Translations under genes and position numbers: made by a program
NCBI GenBank assembly: GCA_013112535.1
Contig: JABFGI010000002.1
Coordinates: 496,001 to 560,000, forward strand
Direction: 5' to 3'
DNA length: 64,000 bases
From: Pseudomonadota bacterium
GTDB taxonomy: Bacteria; Pseudomonadota; Gammaproteobacteria; Eutrophobiales; Eutrophobiaceae
Shown here: in pieces, positions 54,180-62,921 of the stretch
How the letters are laid out: each line of letters opens with the position of its first letter
Position numbering within the stretch: position 1 is the first letter of the stretch
Notes under the pieces: model-generated
What the model was told of the DNA's origin: nothing
Seen by the model: the letters and a program-made list of their open reading frames with translations, nothing else
Databases searched by the model: none

Positions 54180-56852
54180 TTAAACTGTTTCAGTTTCATT
54201 TAACAAACACTTTAATTCCGGTTTGCAACTACCACAATTTGTTCCTGCCTTTAGATGTTTTCCAATCACATCAATATTGTCAGGTTTAAACTCATTGATA
54301 AATTCATTAATTGTATTTTTTCCAACATTAAAACATGAACAGACAATGGCTCCAGAGTTAGGTCGGTCAGGACCGGATGTCGCAACCACCAGTCTGGTTC
54401 GCTGTTCAATATCAACGGTTAATTCTGTAAACTGTTCGGACAACCATTCGCGTTCAGGCAGGTTTTCATAATCGTTTGTAATAAATATGCAACCCTGCAT
54501 GCCTGATCTATCAAACCAGAAATAACGTGAAGATTCATTTAGTCCGTCCTTGTATTCAACCCATTCATAATCAACATCATCCTGAATTATTTTCTTAAAC
54601 CAGTCTAGATCCCGAAGACTTTCATCAGAAAATTCATAGCGCCAATTATTTTGTTCCCGTAATTTTGACCAATAAGCTAGTTCATGTAATTTATATTCCC
54701 TACGACTCAACATAAATCCAAAACAATTATGCTCAATTGACTTTATTTTCACTGGTGTATGTTTAAATTCCGGTTGCCCCGAAAGTGGATCGACATGTGG
54801 ATTAACTACGGCATCGACTCTTGCCTTGGCCGAGAATTGATCATTCCAGTGTAAGGGAATAAAGATTTCACCTTTGCGTTGACGTTCTGTTACATCGGCC
54901 CGCACCAGTACTTTTCCCCACTGACTCTCGATTTCGACCAGTTCGTTATCTTTAATATTAAATTGTTCTGCAGTGTTCGGGTGACACTGAACAAACGGTT
55001 CTTTGATATGTCGCGTTAGACGCTGTGACTTTCCGGTGCGTGTCATCGTGTGCCAGTGGTCCCGGATACGACCGGTGTTCAATATTAACGGATAGTCTTC
55101 TGTTAATAATTCAACCGGATTTCTTGGTTCAATTGGTATGAACTTCGCTTTTTTATCTTCTGTAAAAAACTGGCTATCAGTAAACAGGCGCTTTGTACCA
55201 TCAGGATTTGCTTTATTAACCGGCCACTGAACAGGCTTTAAATTATCGTAATCTTCATTTTCAATATCAGCCAAACCACTAATATCAAAAGCACGTTCAT
55301 CATTATTTTCAAATCCGGATAATGCTGCATGTTCCCGGAAAACATCAGCCTCATCATGAAATTTAAAACCTTCAGTAAACCCCATACGCTTCGCAACTTC
55401 AGAAATCATCCACCAGTCAGGTTTAGCATCGCCAGCTGCATTTAAAAATGATCGCTGTCTTGAAATTCGTCTTTCCGAGTTTGATACCGTTCCTGATTTT
55501 TCACCCCACCCCTGTGCCGGTAATAAAATATTGGCATAATGTGTTGTATCTGTATTTTTAATACAATCGGACACTACAACTAACTCACATTTTTCCAGAG
55601 CTGACTGAACAATATCTGCATTCGGAATACTGACAACCGGATTTGTTGCCATAATCCAGACCGCTTTCACTTTGCCTTCTTGAATACTGCTAAATAAATC
55701 AACCGCTTTTAATCCTGTTTTCTTTGCAATTACGGGAGAGTTCCAGAATCGTTGCACACGATTTGTTTCAATGTCAGAAAAACCCATATGCGCAGCCAGT
55801 GTTCCGGCCAGTCCACCTACTTCTCTTCCACCCATTGCATTAGGCTGACCTGTTATAGAAAACGCACCCATGCCTGGTTTACCAATTTTTGCCGAAGCCA
55901 GATGTGCATTAATAATACTATTTACCTTATCAGCTCCACTTGAAGACTGATTAATACCCATAGAAAAGAAACTGATTACTTTTTCAGTTTCAGAAAATAA
56001 TTTATAAAAAGAAAGAACCGACTCTTCTTCGATATCACATAATCTGGCGACTGTTTTAATATCTGGTGATGTTTGCTTTGCCAGTTTTAACGTTTCATCA
56101 AACCCATTTGTATATTGTTCAATATAAGTTTTATCCAGATAATTATTTTCTGACAAAAAGTTTAATAAACCATTATAGAGAACAGCATCGGTACCGGGTT
56201 TAATCGCCAGATGTCCATCAGCACCATCACAGGATGTTGTACGACGTGGATCAACGACGATTATTTTTAAATCTCTTTCCTGTCTTATCTTTTCAATACG
56301 CTGAAATAACACCGGGTGACACCATGCGATATTTGAACCTATGAGAACGATCGCTTCAGCTTCTTCCAGATCTTCATAACATAAACCAACAGAATCACTA
56401 CCAAATGCACGTTCGTGTCCGGCGACAGCAGACGACATACATAATCGGGAATTGGTATCAATATTTGCACTGCCAATAAACCCTTTCATCAGTTTATTTG
56501 CAACATAATAATCCTCTGTCAGTAGCTGACCAGAAACATAAAAAGCGACCGCGTCAGAACCATGTTTTTTTATAGTTTGGTTAAAACCTTCGGCAACCGC
56601 ATTCAGAGCATCATCCATACTGCATTGTTTTTTATTAATACTCGCATGTAATAAACGGTGTTCCAGATCGACAGTTTCACCTAAGGCTGACCCTTTTGAA
56701 CATAATCTGCCAAAGTTTGAAGGATGTTTTTTATCACCACTTATATTGACTTTGCCTCGACTGTTTGGTTTTGCAATAACGCCACAGCCGACACCGCAAT
56801 AAGGACAGGTTGTTTTAACTTTGTCTGTTTTTTTTGTATCAGATAACAACAT
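54180..56852 (-). CDS. nasA: Assimilatory nitrate reductase catalytic subunit NasA
   Basis: 890 residues. The N-terminal [4Fe-4S] site is CPYCGVGCGVI with a fourth Cys in GRLCSKGS. The molybdenum bis-MGD body has SRLCMSSAVAGHERAFG and GTLAAHMGFSD. A C-terminal BFD-type [2Fe-2S] domain is VCSCFNVGKNTINEF...TNCGSCKPELKC. It reduces nitrate to nitrite in the cytoplasm. The FAD protein 2 bp upstream in the operon is its probable electron source. Confidence 0.95.
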   Translation of the reverse strand: MLLSDTKKTDKVKTTCPYCGVGCGVIAKPNSRGKVNISGDKKHPSNFGRLCSKGSALGETVDLEHRLLHASINKKQCSMDDALNAVAEGFNQTIKKHGSDAVAFYVSGQLLTEDYYVANKLMKGFIGSANIDTNSRLCMSSAVAGHERAFGSDSVGLCYEDLEEAEAIVLIGSNIAWCHPVLFQRIEKIRQERDLKIIVVDPRRTTSCDGADGHLAIKPGTDAVLYNGLLNFLSENNYLDKTYIEQYTNGFDETLKLAKQTSPDIKTVARLCDIEEESVLSFYKLFSETEKVISFFSMGINQSSSGADKVNSIINAHLASAKIGKPGMGAFSITGQPNAMGGREVGGLAGTLAAHMGFSDIETNRVQRFWNSPVIAKKTGLKAVDLFSSIQEGKVKAVWIMATNPVVSIPNADIVQSALEKCELVVVSDCIKNTDTTHYANILLPAQGWGEKSGTVSNSERRISRQRSFLNAAGDAKPDWWMISEVAKRMGFTEGFKFHDEADVFREHAALSGFENNDERAFDISGLADIENEDYDNLKPVQWPVNKANPDGTKRLFTDSQFFTEDKKAKFIPIEPRNPVELLTEDYPLILNTGRIRDHWHTMTRTGKSQRLTRHIKEPFVQCHPNTAEQFNIKDNELVEIESQWGKVLVRADVTERQRKGEIFIPLHWNDQFSAKARVDAVVNPHVDPLSGQPEFKHTPVKIKSIEHNCFGFMLSRREYKLHELAYWSKLREQNNWRYEFSDESLRDLDWFKKIIQDDVDYEWVEYKDGLNESSRYFWFDRSGMQGCIFITNDYENLPEREWLSEQFTELTVDIEQRTRLVVATSGPDRPNSGAIVCSCFNVGKNTINEFINEFKPDNIDVIGKHLKAGTNCGSCKPELKCLLNETETV

Positions 56853-56854
56853 AA

Positions 56855-58102
56855 TTATGCGGCAACAGAGGTGTTTTCAATATTAGTCTCAGGAATAAAT
56901 TCAGAACCAAACATAATAAAACTTTTATAAGGTGTAATATCTTCTCCTGACTGGATTAACTCCTGGTACCATAAAGAACTGTTAATATCGCCATATAACA
57001 ATGCACCAATAAGCTTGTCATTTTTAAAAACCAGCTTACGATAAACTCCTTTTTTATCATCAATCAGTTTTATTACTCTACATTCATCATCTTCTAAAAA
57101 TTGACCAGCTGAAAACAAACTAACGCCGGTTACTTTTAAACCTGTTGCAGTGACCGATCCCGGATATTCAGCAGCTACATCACCACAAAGATATTTTGCA
57201 CATATCTCTGCCTGCTCATACAAGGGGGCAACCAAACCATAAGTCATTCCACGGTGTTGTACACATTCACCCAAAGCATAAATTTCTGAGTCAGATGTTT
57301 GCAAATAATCATTGACAACAATCCCGCATTCGCAAACCAGTTCGGTAGATTGCGCTAAACTGATATTAGGTCGTATACCCACCGCGATTATGACTAAATC
57401 TGCAGAAAGAACAGTCCCATTATTTAATGTAATAGATTCAACTTGTTCATTACCATTAATAGACTCAGTGTTCGCTTCAGTCAGTACTGATATACCTTTA
57501 TCTTCCAAAGAAGCTATTAATTTATCTGATGCTGTTTCATCAAGCTGATTTTCCATTAATACCGGACACAGATGCAGGACAGTAATATTCATACCTCTTG
57601 TCTTGAGACCATAAGCCGCTTCAAGCCCAAGTAAGCCTCCACCAATAACGACTGCATTCTTTTTTGTTTTGCATATATCGAGCATGGCATCAACATCCTC
57701 AATAGTGCGATAAGTATGAACTCCTTTAAGATTATGCCCTGGAATTGGTGGAACGAAAGGAATTGAACCTGTTGCGATAACTAATTTGTCATAATCATAA
57801 GTCTGACTATCACTGTCAGCTATCTGTTTTTTATTACGATCTATATCAACGATTGTTTTGCCGGATATAAACTTTATATTATTCTTTTCATACCATTCTT
57901 GACTGTGCGTTATTACATCTTCCAATGTTTGTTCACCAGACAATAACGGCGACAATAAAATACGGTTATATCCCCCATGCGACTCACTACCGAAGACAGT
58001 AATATCATATGGACATAATTCTTGTTCCTGAAGTTTTTCAAGAAAACGAACACCGGCCATACCATTGCCAATCAGGATCAGTTTTTCTGTTACTTTTTTC
58101 AT
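56855..58102 (-). CDS. FAD-dependent NAD(P)H oxidoreductase of nitrate assimilation
   Basis: 415 residues. LILIGNGMAGVRFLEKL (FAD), VVIGGGLLGLEAAYGL (NAD) and IYALGECVQHRGMTYGLV follow the NirB/rubredoxin-reductase pattern. It equals the flavin part of NirB without the siroheme half, so it should act as the NADH-accepting subunit (NasB/NasC-like) for NasA. It lies between nirD and nasA with 2- and 10-bp gaps. Confidence 0.88.
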   Translation of the reverse strand: MKKVTEKLILIGNGMAGVRFLEKLQEQELCPYDITVFGSESHGGYNRILLSPLLSGEQTLEDVITHSQEWYEKNNIKFISGKTIVDIDRNKKQIADSDSQTYDYDKLVIATGSIPFVPPIPGHNLKGVHTYRTIEDVDAMLDICKTKKNAVVIGGGLLGLEAAYGLKTRGMNITVLHLCPVLMENQLDETASDKLIASLEDKGISVLTEANTESINGNEQVESITLNNGTVLSADLVIIAVGIRPNISLAQSTELVCECGIVVNDYLQTSDSEIYALGECVQHRGMTYGLVAPLYEQAEICAKYLCGDVAAEYPGSVTATGLKVTGVSLFSAGQFLEDDECRVIKLIDDKKGVYRKLVFKNDKLIGALLYGDINSSLWYQELIQSGEDITPYKSFIMFGSEFIPETNIENTSVAA

Positions 58103-58112
58103 AATTAAAAAA

Positions 58113-58463
58113 CTATTCTGATATTTCTACCAATCCATCAATGATACGAACTTGATAAACCGGAATTGAAACAGAGTCATCTTCAAGACACTGTCCGTTA
58201 CTTAAATTGAAATGTTGTTTATAAATAGGTGATGCGACCACAGGCTGCCCTTTTACATCACCGCATATACCACGGGACAAGACATTCGCATCACTAAACG
58301 GGTCATAATTATTTATGGCATAAATATCACCATTGTCTATTTTAAAAATCGCAACCTGGTGTTCGCCTAACAATGCACACACACCAACATTTTTAATCAA
58401 ATCCCTCTCCTGACAAATACTTTGCCAGTTTGCATTTTCAACGGTTTTACTTGCTTCACTCAT
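58113..58463 (-). CDS. nirD: Nitrite reductase small subunit NirD
   Basis: 116 residues, Rieske-like fold. WQSICQERDLIKNVGVCALLGEHQVAIFKI and GKxxVASPIYKQHFNLSNGQC show the NirD form, which lacks the Rieske cysteines in the usual places, as is normal for this family. It is the partner of NirB in NADH-dependent nitrite reduction to ammonium, 39 bp after nirB. Confidence 0.93.
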   Translation of the reverse strand: MSEASKTVENANWQSICQERDLIKNVGVCALLGEHQVAIFKIDNGDIYAINNYDPFSDANVLSRGICGDVKGQPVVASPIYKQHFNLSNGQCLEDDSVSIPVYQVRIIDGLVEISE

Positions 58464-58502
58464 TTATAGATTCCTTAAACGTAGGCATTATGCTGAATAA
58501 AA

Positions 58503-61031
58503 TTACGCAGACCGTGCATATTCTTTTTCTTCTTCTTTGCTAGCAGGTCTGATTTGGTCACGTTCCTGCACGAAGATCACTTTATTATCAGTCTTATCAC
58601 TATTAATAAAATGCCTGAACTGTTTCATTTTTTGTTCATCTTCAATGGTTGTTTTCCATTCACATTGATAGGCATCAATAATAAGTTCCATTTCTTTTTC
58701 CAGCTCTTCTGCAATACCCAGACGATCATTAATAATCACGTCTTGTAAATATTCCAGACCACCTTCCATATTGTCCATCCAGGTTGACGTACGTTGTAAC
58801 TTATCAGCGGTACGAATGTAGAACATATAAAACCGATCGATGTATTTGATTAATGTTTCATCATCAAGGTCAGAAGCGAACAAATCAGCATGGCGTGGTT
58901 TCATTCCACCATTACCACAGAGATAAAGATTCCATCCCTTTTCAGTTGCAATAACACCGACATCTTTACTTTGCGCCTCAGCACATTCACGCGTACAACC
59001 GGATACAGCCATTTTGACTTTATGTGGTGCACGCATACCTTTGTAACGATTTTCCAAATCAATTGCCATCTTGACACTATCCTGCACACCAAAACGACAC
59101 CAGGTGCTACCAACACAGGACTTAACAGTACGTAATGCTTTGGCATAAGCATGACCGGATTCAAAGCCGGCATCGATTAATTCTTGCCAGATATGAGGTA
59201 ACTGATCAATTCGTGCGCCGAATAAATCAATACGTTGCCCCCCCGTTATCTTGGTATACAAATTATATTTTTTTGCTACTTTACCTATGACTATTAGTTT
59301 TTCCGGTGTAATTTCACCGCCAGCAACGCGAGGGACAACTGAATATGTTCCGTTCTTTTGTGTATTGGCCAGGAAACGATCATTGGTATCAAGTAATGGT
59401 GTATGTTGATTCTTTAAAATATATTCATTCCAGCAAGAAGCCAGAATGGATGCCACAGTCGGTTTACAAATCTCACAACCGGTACCCGTACCATGCTTTT
59501 TTATTAGTTCATCAAACGTTTCAATTTTTTCTGTTCGGACAAGCATATATAAATCTTGCCGTGTGTATGGAAAGTGTTCACAAATATCAGTATTAACTTC
59601 TATACCACGTTTTGTTAATTCACTATTTAAAACCTGTCCAACCATGACAGAGCAGCCACCACAAGTGGTTCCCGCTTTGGTACAATCTTTTAATTCCCCA
59701 AGAGTTTGAAAACCACCATCAATTGCAGTAACAAGATCACCTTTACTGACATTATTACAGGAACATATTTGTGCCGTATCAGGTAAGGCATCCACTCCCA
59801 AACCAACCGGACCACTGCCATCACGATGCGGTAAAATTAAATCATCAGGGTGCTTTGGTAAATCGATTCCATTTAATGAATATTGTAATAGCGTATCGTA
59901 ATCACTGGCATCACCAATCAAGACAGAACCTAATAATTTACTACCATCTTCGCTGACAACAATTTTCTTATAAACTTCATTCGCTTCATCTATATAAGAA
60001 TAATTAATCGCGCCTTGTGATTTAGCATGCGCATCACCAATGCTGCATACATCAACGCCCATGAGTTTTAACCTGGTACTCATATCGGCACCGGTAAACG
60101 CAGCTTCTTTATTCATAAGATGATCGGCAACAACGGCTGCCATTTGATTACCCGGACCGACCAGGCCAAAAATTTGATTATTCCAGAGTGCGCATTCACC
60201 TATCGCATAAATATTTTCATCAGATGTCTGACATTGATTATTAATAGCAATACCACCACGTTGTCCTAATTCAAGATTACAGTTTCTTGCTAATTCATCA
60301 CGCGGACGAATACCGGCAGAAAAAACAATCATGTCTGTTTCCAGGGATTCACCGTCAGAAAAAACCATTCTATGTTTATGGTTTTCCCCATCAGTAATTT
60401 CAGTTGTATTTTTTGAGGTATGAATTGATACGTCTAAAGCTTCAATCTTACGTTGAAGCATATCACCACCTGCTTCATCAATTTGCACAGCCATTAAACG
60501 AGGTGCAAACTCGACAACATGTGTCTCCAGTCCTAAACTTTTAACTGCATTGGCACATTCAAGACCTAATAAACCACCACCAACAACAACACCAACCTTG
60601 CCTCGTTTACCCGCATCGGTAATCGCTTCCAGATCTTCTATCGTTCTATATACAAGGCAATCTTCACGATCGTGCCCTGACACGGGTGGAACAAAAGGGT
60701 AAGAACCTGTTGCTAATACCAGTTTGTCATAATCGATAGTGAGACCTTTCGCGGAAATAACCTGTTTATTTTCACGATCAATTTTCTCTGCTTTATCACC
60801 GATGTGAATGGTAATGTTATTGCTTTCAAAAAAACCGTCTTCGACCATCGATAAATCTTCAGCTGTCTTCCCGGTAAAAAATTCAGAGAGGTGAACACGA
60901 TCATAAGCAGGGCGAGGCTCTTCACAGAAGGTAATGATTTCAAATTCTTCATTAGCATTATTTTCTGCCATGATTTCCAGAAACTTCTGCCCAACCATTC
61001 CGTTACCAATAACGACAATTTTCTTCTTCAT
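58503..61031 (-). CDS. nirB: Assimilatory nitrite reductase large subunit NirB
   Basis: 842 residues. The FAD/NAD domain (VVIGNGMVGQKFLEIM, GVVVGGGLLGLECANAV) occupies 1-400. BFD [2Fe-2S] cysteines follow (ICSCNNVSKGDL, TTCGGCSV). A second such stretch (TGCEICKP) precedes the siroheme/[4Fe-4S] half with VGSTWCRFG and KMAVSGCTRECAEAQSKD. It makes ammonium from nitrite in the cytoplasm. The gene is led by a sigma-54 promoter and a leader terminator; the ATG lies 31 bases after the T-run. Confidence 0.95.
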   Translation of the reverse strand: MKKKIVVIGNGMVGQKFLEIMAENNANEEFEIITFCEEPRPAYDRVHLSEFFTGKTAEDLSMVEDGFFESNNITIHIGDKAEKIDRENKQVISAKGLTIDYDKLVLATGSYPFVPPVSGHDREDCLVYRTIEDLEAITDAGKRGKVGVVVGGGLLGLECANAVKSLGLETHVVEFAPRLMAVQIDEAGGDMLQRKIEALDVSIHTSKNTTEITDGENHKHRMVFSDGESLETDMIVFSAGIRPRDELARNCNLELGQRGGIAINNQCQTSDENIYAIGECALWNNQIFGLVGPGNQMAAVVADHLMNKEAAFTGADMSTRLKLMGVDVCSIGDAHAKSQGAINYSYIDEANEVYKKIVVSEDGSKLLGSVLIGDASDYDTLLQYSLNGIDLPKHPDDLILPHRDGSGPVGLGVDALPDTAQICSCNNVSKGDLVTAIDGGFQTLGELKDCTKAGTTCGGCSVMVGQVLNSELTKRGIEVNTDICEHFPYTRQDLYMLVRTEKIETFDELIKKHGTGTGCEICKPTVASILASCWNEYILKNQHTPLLDTNDRFLANTQKNGTYSVVPRVAGGEITPEKLIVIGKVAKKYNLYTKITGGQRIDLFGARIDQLPHIWQELIDAGFESGHAYAKALRTVKSCVGSTWCRFGVQDSVKMAIDLENRYKGMRAPHKVKMAVSGCTRECAEAQSKDVGVIATEKGWNLYLCGNGGMKPRHADLFASDLDDETLIKYIDRFYMFYIRTADKLQRTSTWMDNMEGGLEYLQDVIINDRLGIAEELEKEMELIIDAYQCEWKTTIEDEQKMKQFRHFINSDKTDNKVIFVQERDQIRPASKEEEKEYARSA

Positions 61032-61061
61032 AATCTTTTATTCATTAATTTGATGAAACAT

Positions 61062-61104
61062 AAAAAAAAAGGCGCATTGAGACTGTGAAGTCTCAAGCGC
61101 CTTT
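61062..61104 (-). terminator. Leader terminator hairpin of nirB operon
   Basis: On the minus strand the arms GGCGCTTGAGACT and AGTCTCAATGCGCC close a TCAC loop and a run of nine T follows, 31 bases before the nirB ATG. A terminator between promoter and gene implies regulated read-through, as in NasR/NasT-controlled nitrate assimilation operons. The whole element reappears in the nirC leader. Confidence 0.8.
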
Positions 61105-61168
61105 GCTCGAGTAATGATTACTATCGACATTTAGCTGATTACGACAATAATTATTTTAAACTGTCATT

Positions 61169-61183
61169 GCAGCATCTATGCCA
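61169..61183 (-). promoter_or_regulatory. Sigma-54 promoter of nirB operon
   Basis: TGGCATAGATGCTGC on the minus strand: GG and GC separated by 10 bases and near-perfect fit to TGGCAY-N5-YTGC. Expected start near 61157, giving a leader of about 50 bases before the hairpin. Confidence 0.8.
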
Positions 61184-61289
61184 GCAAGCTAACACATAGT
61201 TAAGTTATTGTTATTATTAGAAAAAGAATAATTAACCTTATGCTTAGTCATCTAAAATGCTTTATATAAGTGCAATAAACTAACTGTAT

Positions 61290-61306
61290 TGCTCAAATTT
61301 GGTGCA
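61290..61306. promoter_or_regulatory. NtrC-like enhancer site
   Basis: TGCTCAAATTTGGTGCA closely follows the NtrC consensus TGCACTATTTTGGTGCA. It lies between the two sigma-54 promoters, so one activator could serve both. A second dyad GCAATA...TATTGC (61272-61292) overlaps its edge. Confidence 0.7.
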
Positions 61307-61368
61307 TACAAACTCAATTACACACAAAGAATGAAATTATTCTTATTAATTTCAATAACTTAATACTT

Positions 61369-61383
61369 TGGCATGAATACTGC
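61369..61383 (+). promoter_or_regulatory. Sigma-54 promoter of nirC
   Basis: TGGCATGAATACTGC: GG-N10-GC with good flanks. Expected start near 61395, about 40 bases before the leader hairpin. Confidence 0.75.
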
Positions 61384-61435
61384 GATATAGACAATAACGA
61401 TTGGTTATTCCCCTCAATCATCAAACAACAAGCAA

Positions 61436-61476
61436 AGGCGCTTGAGACTTCACAGTCTCAATGCGTCTTTTTTTTT
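61436..61476 (+). terminator. Leader terminator hairpin of nirC operon
   Basis: Same sequence as the nirB leader hairpin, reading GGCGCTTGAGACT, TCAC, AGTCTCAATGCGTC then nine T. One changed base gives a G-T pair. It ends 36 bases before the nirC start, so expression needs read-through. Confidence 0.8.
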
Positions 61477-61511
61477 GTTTAAAACTTTTATTAATTTTTT
61501 GGGAGAAAAAT

Positions 61512-62324
61512 ATGTCTTACTTAGCACCTTCGGAGTTCGTTACTAAAATGGTAGACGCCGGAGAATCAAAAATATTTATGTCTACACGCGATACTTTAAT
61601 TAGGGCCTACATGGCAGGTGCTATTCTGGCTCTGGCTGCCGTCTTTGCAATTTCAATTATCACGGCAACCGGCAATCTTCTTCTTGGTTCTATTTTGTTT
61701 CCAGTCGGCTTTTGTATGCTCTACCTCATGGGTTTCGATTTATTAACGGGTGTGTTTGTACTCTGCCCGCTTGCTCTACTCGATAAACGACCCGGCGTCA
61801 CTGTAGGTGGTGTATTGCGAAACTGGGGTTTTGTATTTTTGGGTAACTTTGGCGGAGCCTTAACCGTGGCGATCATGATGTCCTTTATATTTACCTATGG
61901 ATATAACACCGATGGCGGAGCTATTGCTGCAAAAGTAGCAAGTATTGGTGAAGCCCGGACCTTAGGTTACGCGGAATATGGTGTTGCTGGCTGGTTTACT
62001 ATTTTTATTAGGGGCATGTTATGTAACTGGATGGTATCGATGGGTGTTGTTGGCGCAATGATCTCGACTAACGTTAGTGGCAAAGTTATCGCTATGTGGA
62101 TGCCTATCTTCCTGTTCTTCTACATGACTTTCGAACACTCGGTAGTAAACATGTTCCTGTTTCCTTTTGCTCTGATTATGGGTGGTGATTTCTCTGTTAT
62201 TGATTACTTCGTCTGGAATGAAATCCCAACGGCATTAGGTAATCTGGTTGGTGGTCTCGCTTTCACAGGCTTAACTCTATATAGCACGCACGTTAGAACG
62301 GCACCAAAACGCGCTATTTCATAA
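61512..62324 (+). CDS. nirC: Formate/nitrite transporter family protein NirC
   Basis: 270 residues from the ATG at 61512, preceded by GGGAG; a longer frame from 61461 would start inside the terminator T-run. Six membrane helices of the pentameric FNT channel fold (IRAYMAGAILALAAVFAI, FDLLTGVFVLCPLALLDKRP, NWGFVFLGNFGGAL, CNWMVSMGV, FEHSVVNMF). Pairing with nirB supports nitrite import rather than formate. Confidence 0.9.
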   Translation: MSYLAPSEFVTKMVDAGESKIFMSTRDTLIRAYMAGAILALAAVFAISIITATGNLLLGSILFPVGFCMLYLMGFDLLTGVFVLCPLALLDKRPGVTVGGVLRNWGFVFLGNFGGALTVAIMMSFIFTYGYNTDGGAIAAKVASIGEARTLGYAEYGVAGWFTIFIRGMLCNWMVSMGVVGAMISTNVSGKVIAMWMPIFLFFYMTFEHSVVNMFLFPFALIMGGDFSVIDYFVWNEIPTALGNLVGGLAFTGLTLYSTHVRTAPKRAIS

Positions 62325-62406
62325 TTAAGTATTACTAATGGGAGCCTCTTCCATGGAAGGTTGAAGCTTCTTCCTTACGAAACCTTATATTTAATCGGGA
62401 GGAGTT

Positions 62407-62847
62407 ATGAACAAACAATCTATGACAGATAAAATTATCAGTACCAAAGTATCAAAAGGGCTTACCTGGGAAACCATCGGAAAAGATTTGGGTATGTCCC
62501 CAGTGTGGCTGGCGTCTGCTTGTCTGGGAATGAATAGCGCACCTGCAGAAAAAGCAAAAGCCATTGCTGATTACCTTGGTCTTGATGCAGATATCGCAAC
62601 AGCACTTGAAGAATACCCAACGAAAGAATGGGATCAAGCTATACCAATGGATCCGTTAATCTATCGCCTCTATGAAGTGGTTGGTGTTTACGGTCCAACA
62701 TTAAAAGAAGTCATTCAGGAAAAGTTTGGTGATGGCATTATGAGTGCGATAGATTTCTCAATGGAAGTAGACAAGATTGAAGACCCTAAAGGTGATCGTG
62801 TATTACTCACATTGAATGGTAAATTCCTGCCTTACAAAAGTTGGTAA
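62407..62847 (+). CDS. cynS: Cyanate hydratase (cyanase)
   Basis: 146 residues, the usual near-150 length. MSPVWLASACLGMNSAPAEKAKAIADYLGL is the helix-turn-helix-like N-terminal domain, and PLIYRLYEVVGVYGPTLKEVIQEKFGDGIMSAIDFS holds the catalytic Arg, Glu and Ser. It breaks cyanate with bicarbonate into ammonia and CO2, another nitrogen source alongside nitrite. It follows nirC by 82 bp and has GGGAGGAG before the ATG. Confidence 0.95.
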   Translation: MNKQSMTDKIISTKVSKGLTWETIGKDLGMSPVWLASACLGMNSAPAEKAKAIADYLGLDADIATALEEYPTKEWDQAIPMDPLIYRLYEVVGVYGPTLKEVIQEKFGDGIMSAIDFSMEVDKIEDPKGDRVLLTLNGKFLPYKSW

Positions 62848-62921
62848 TTATCTTTAAGCTTTAGGTATCATTAATAGCACTAATATAATAAACAGAATAA
62901 TGGCACTGTGGATAGTTAATA

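Noticed and set aside
61384..61436. ANTAR hexaloop hairpins in the nirC leader
   Set aside because: Small stems exist (AATAAC/GTTATT) but their loops do not show the A1-G4 hexaloop pattern, so the antiterminator type is left open.
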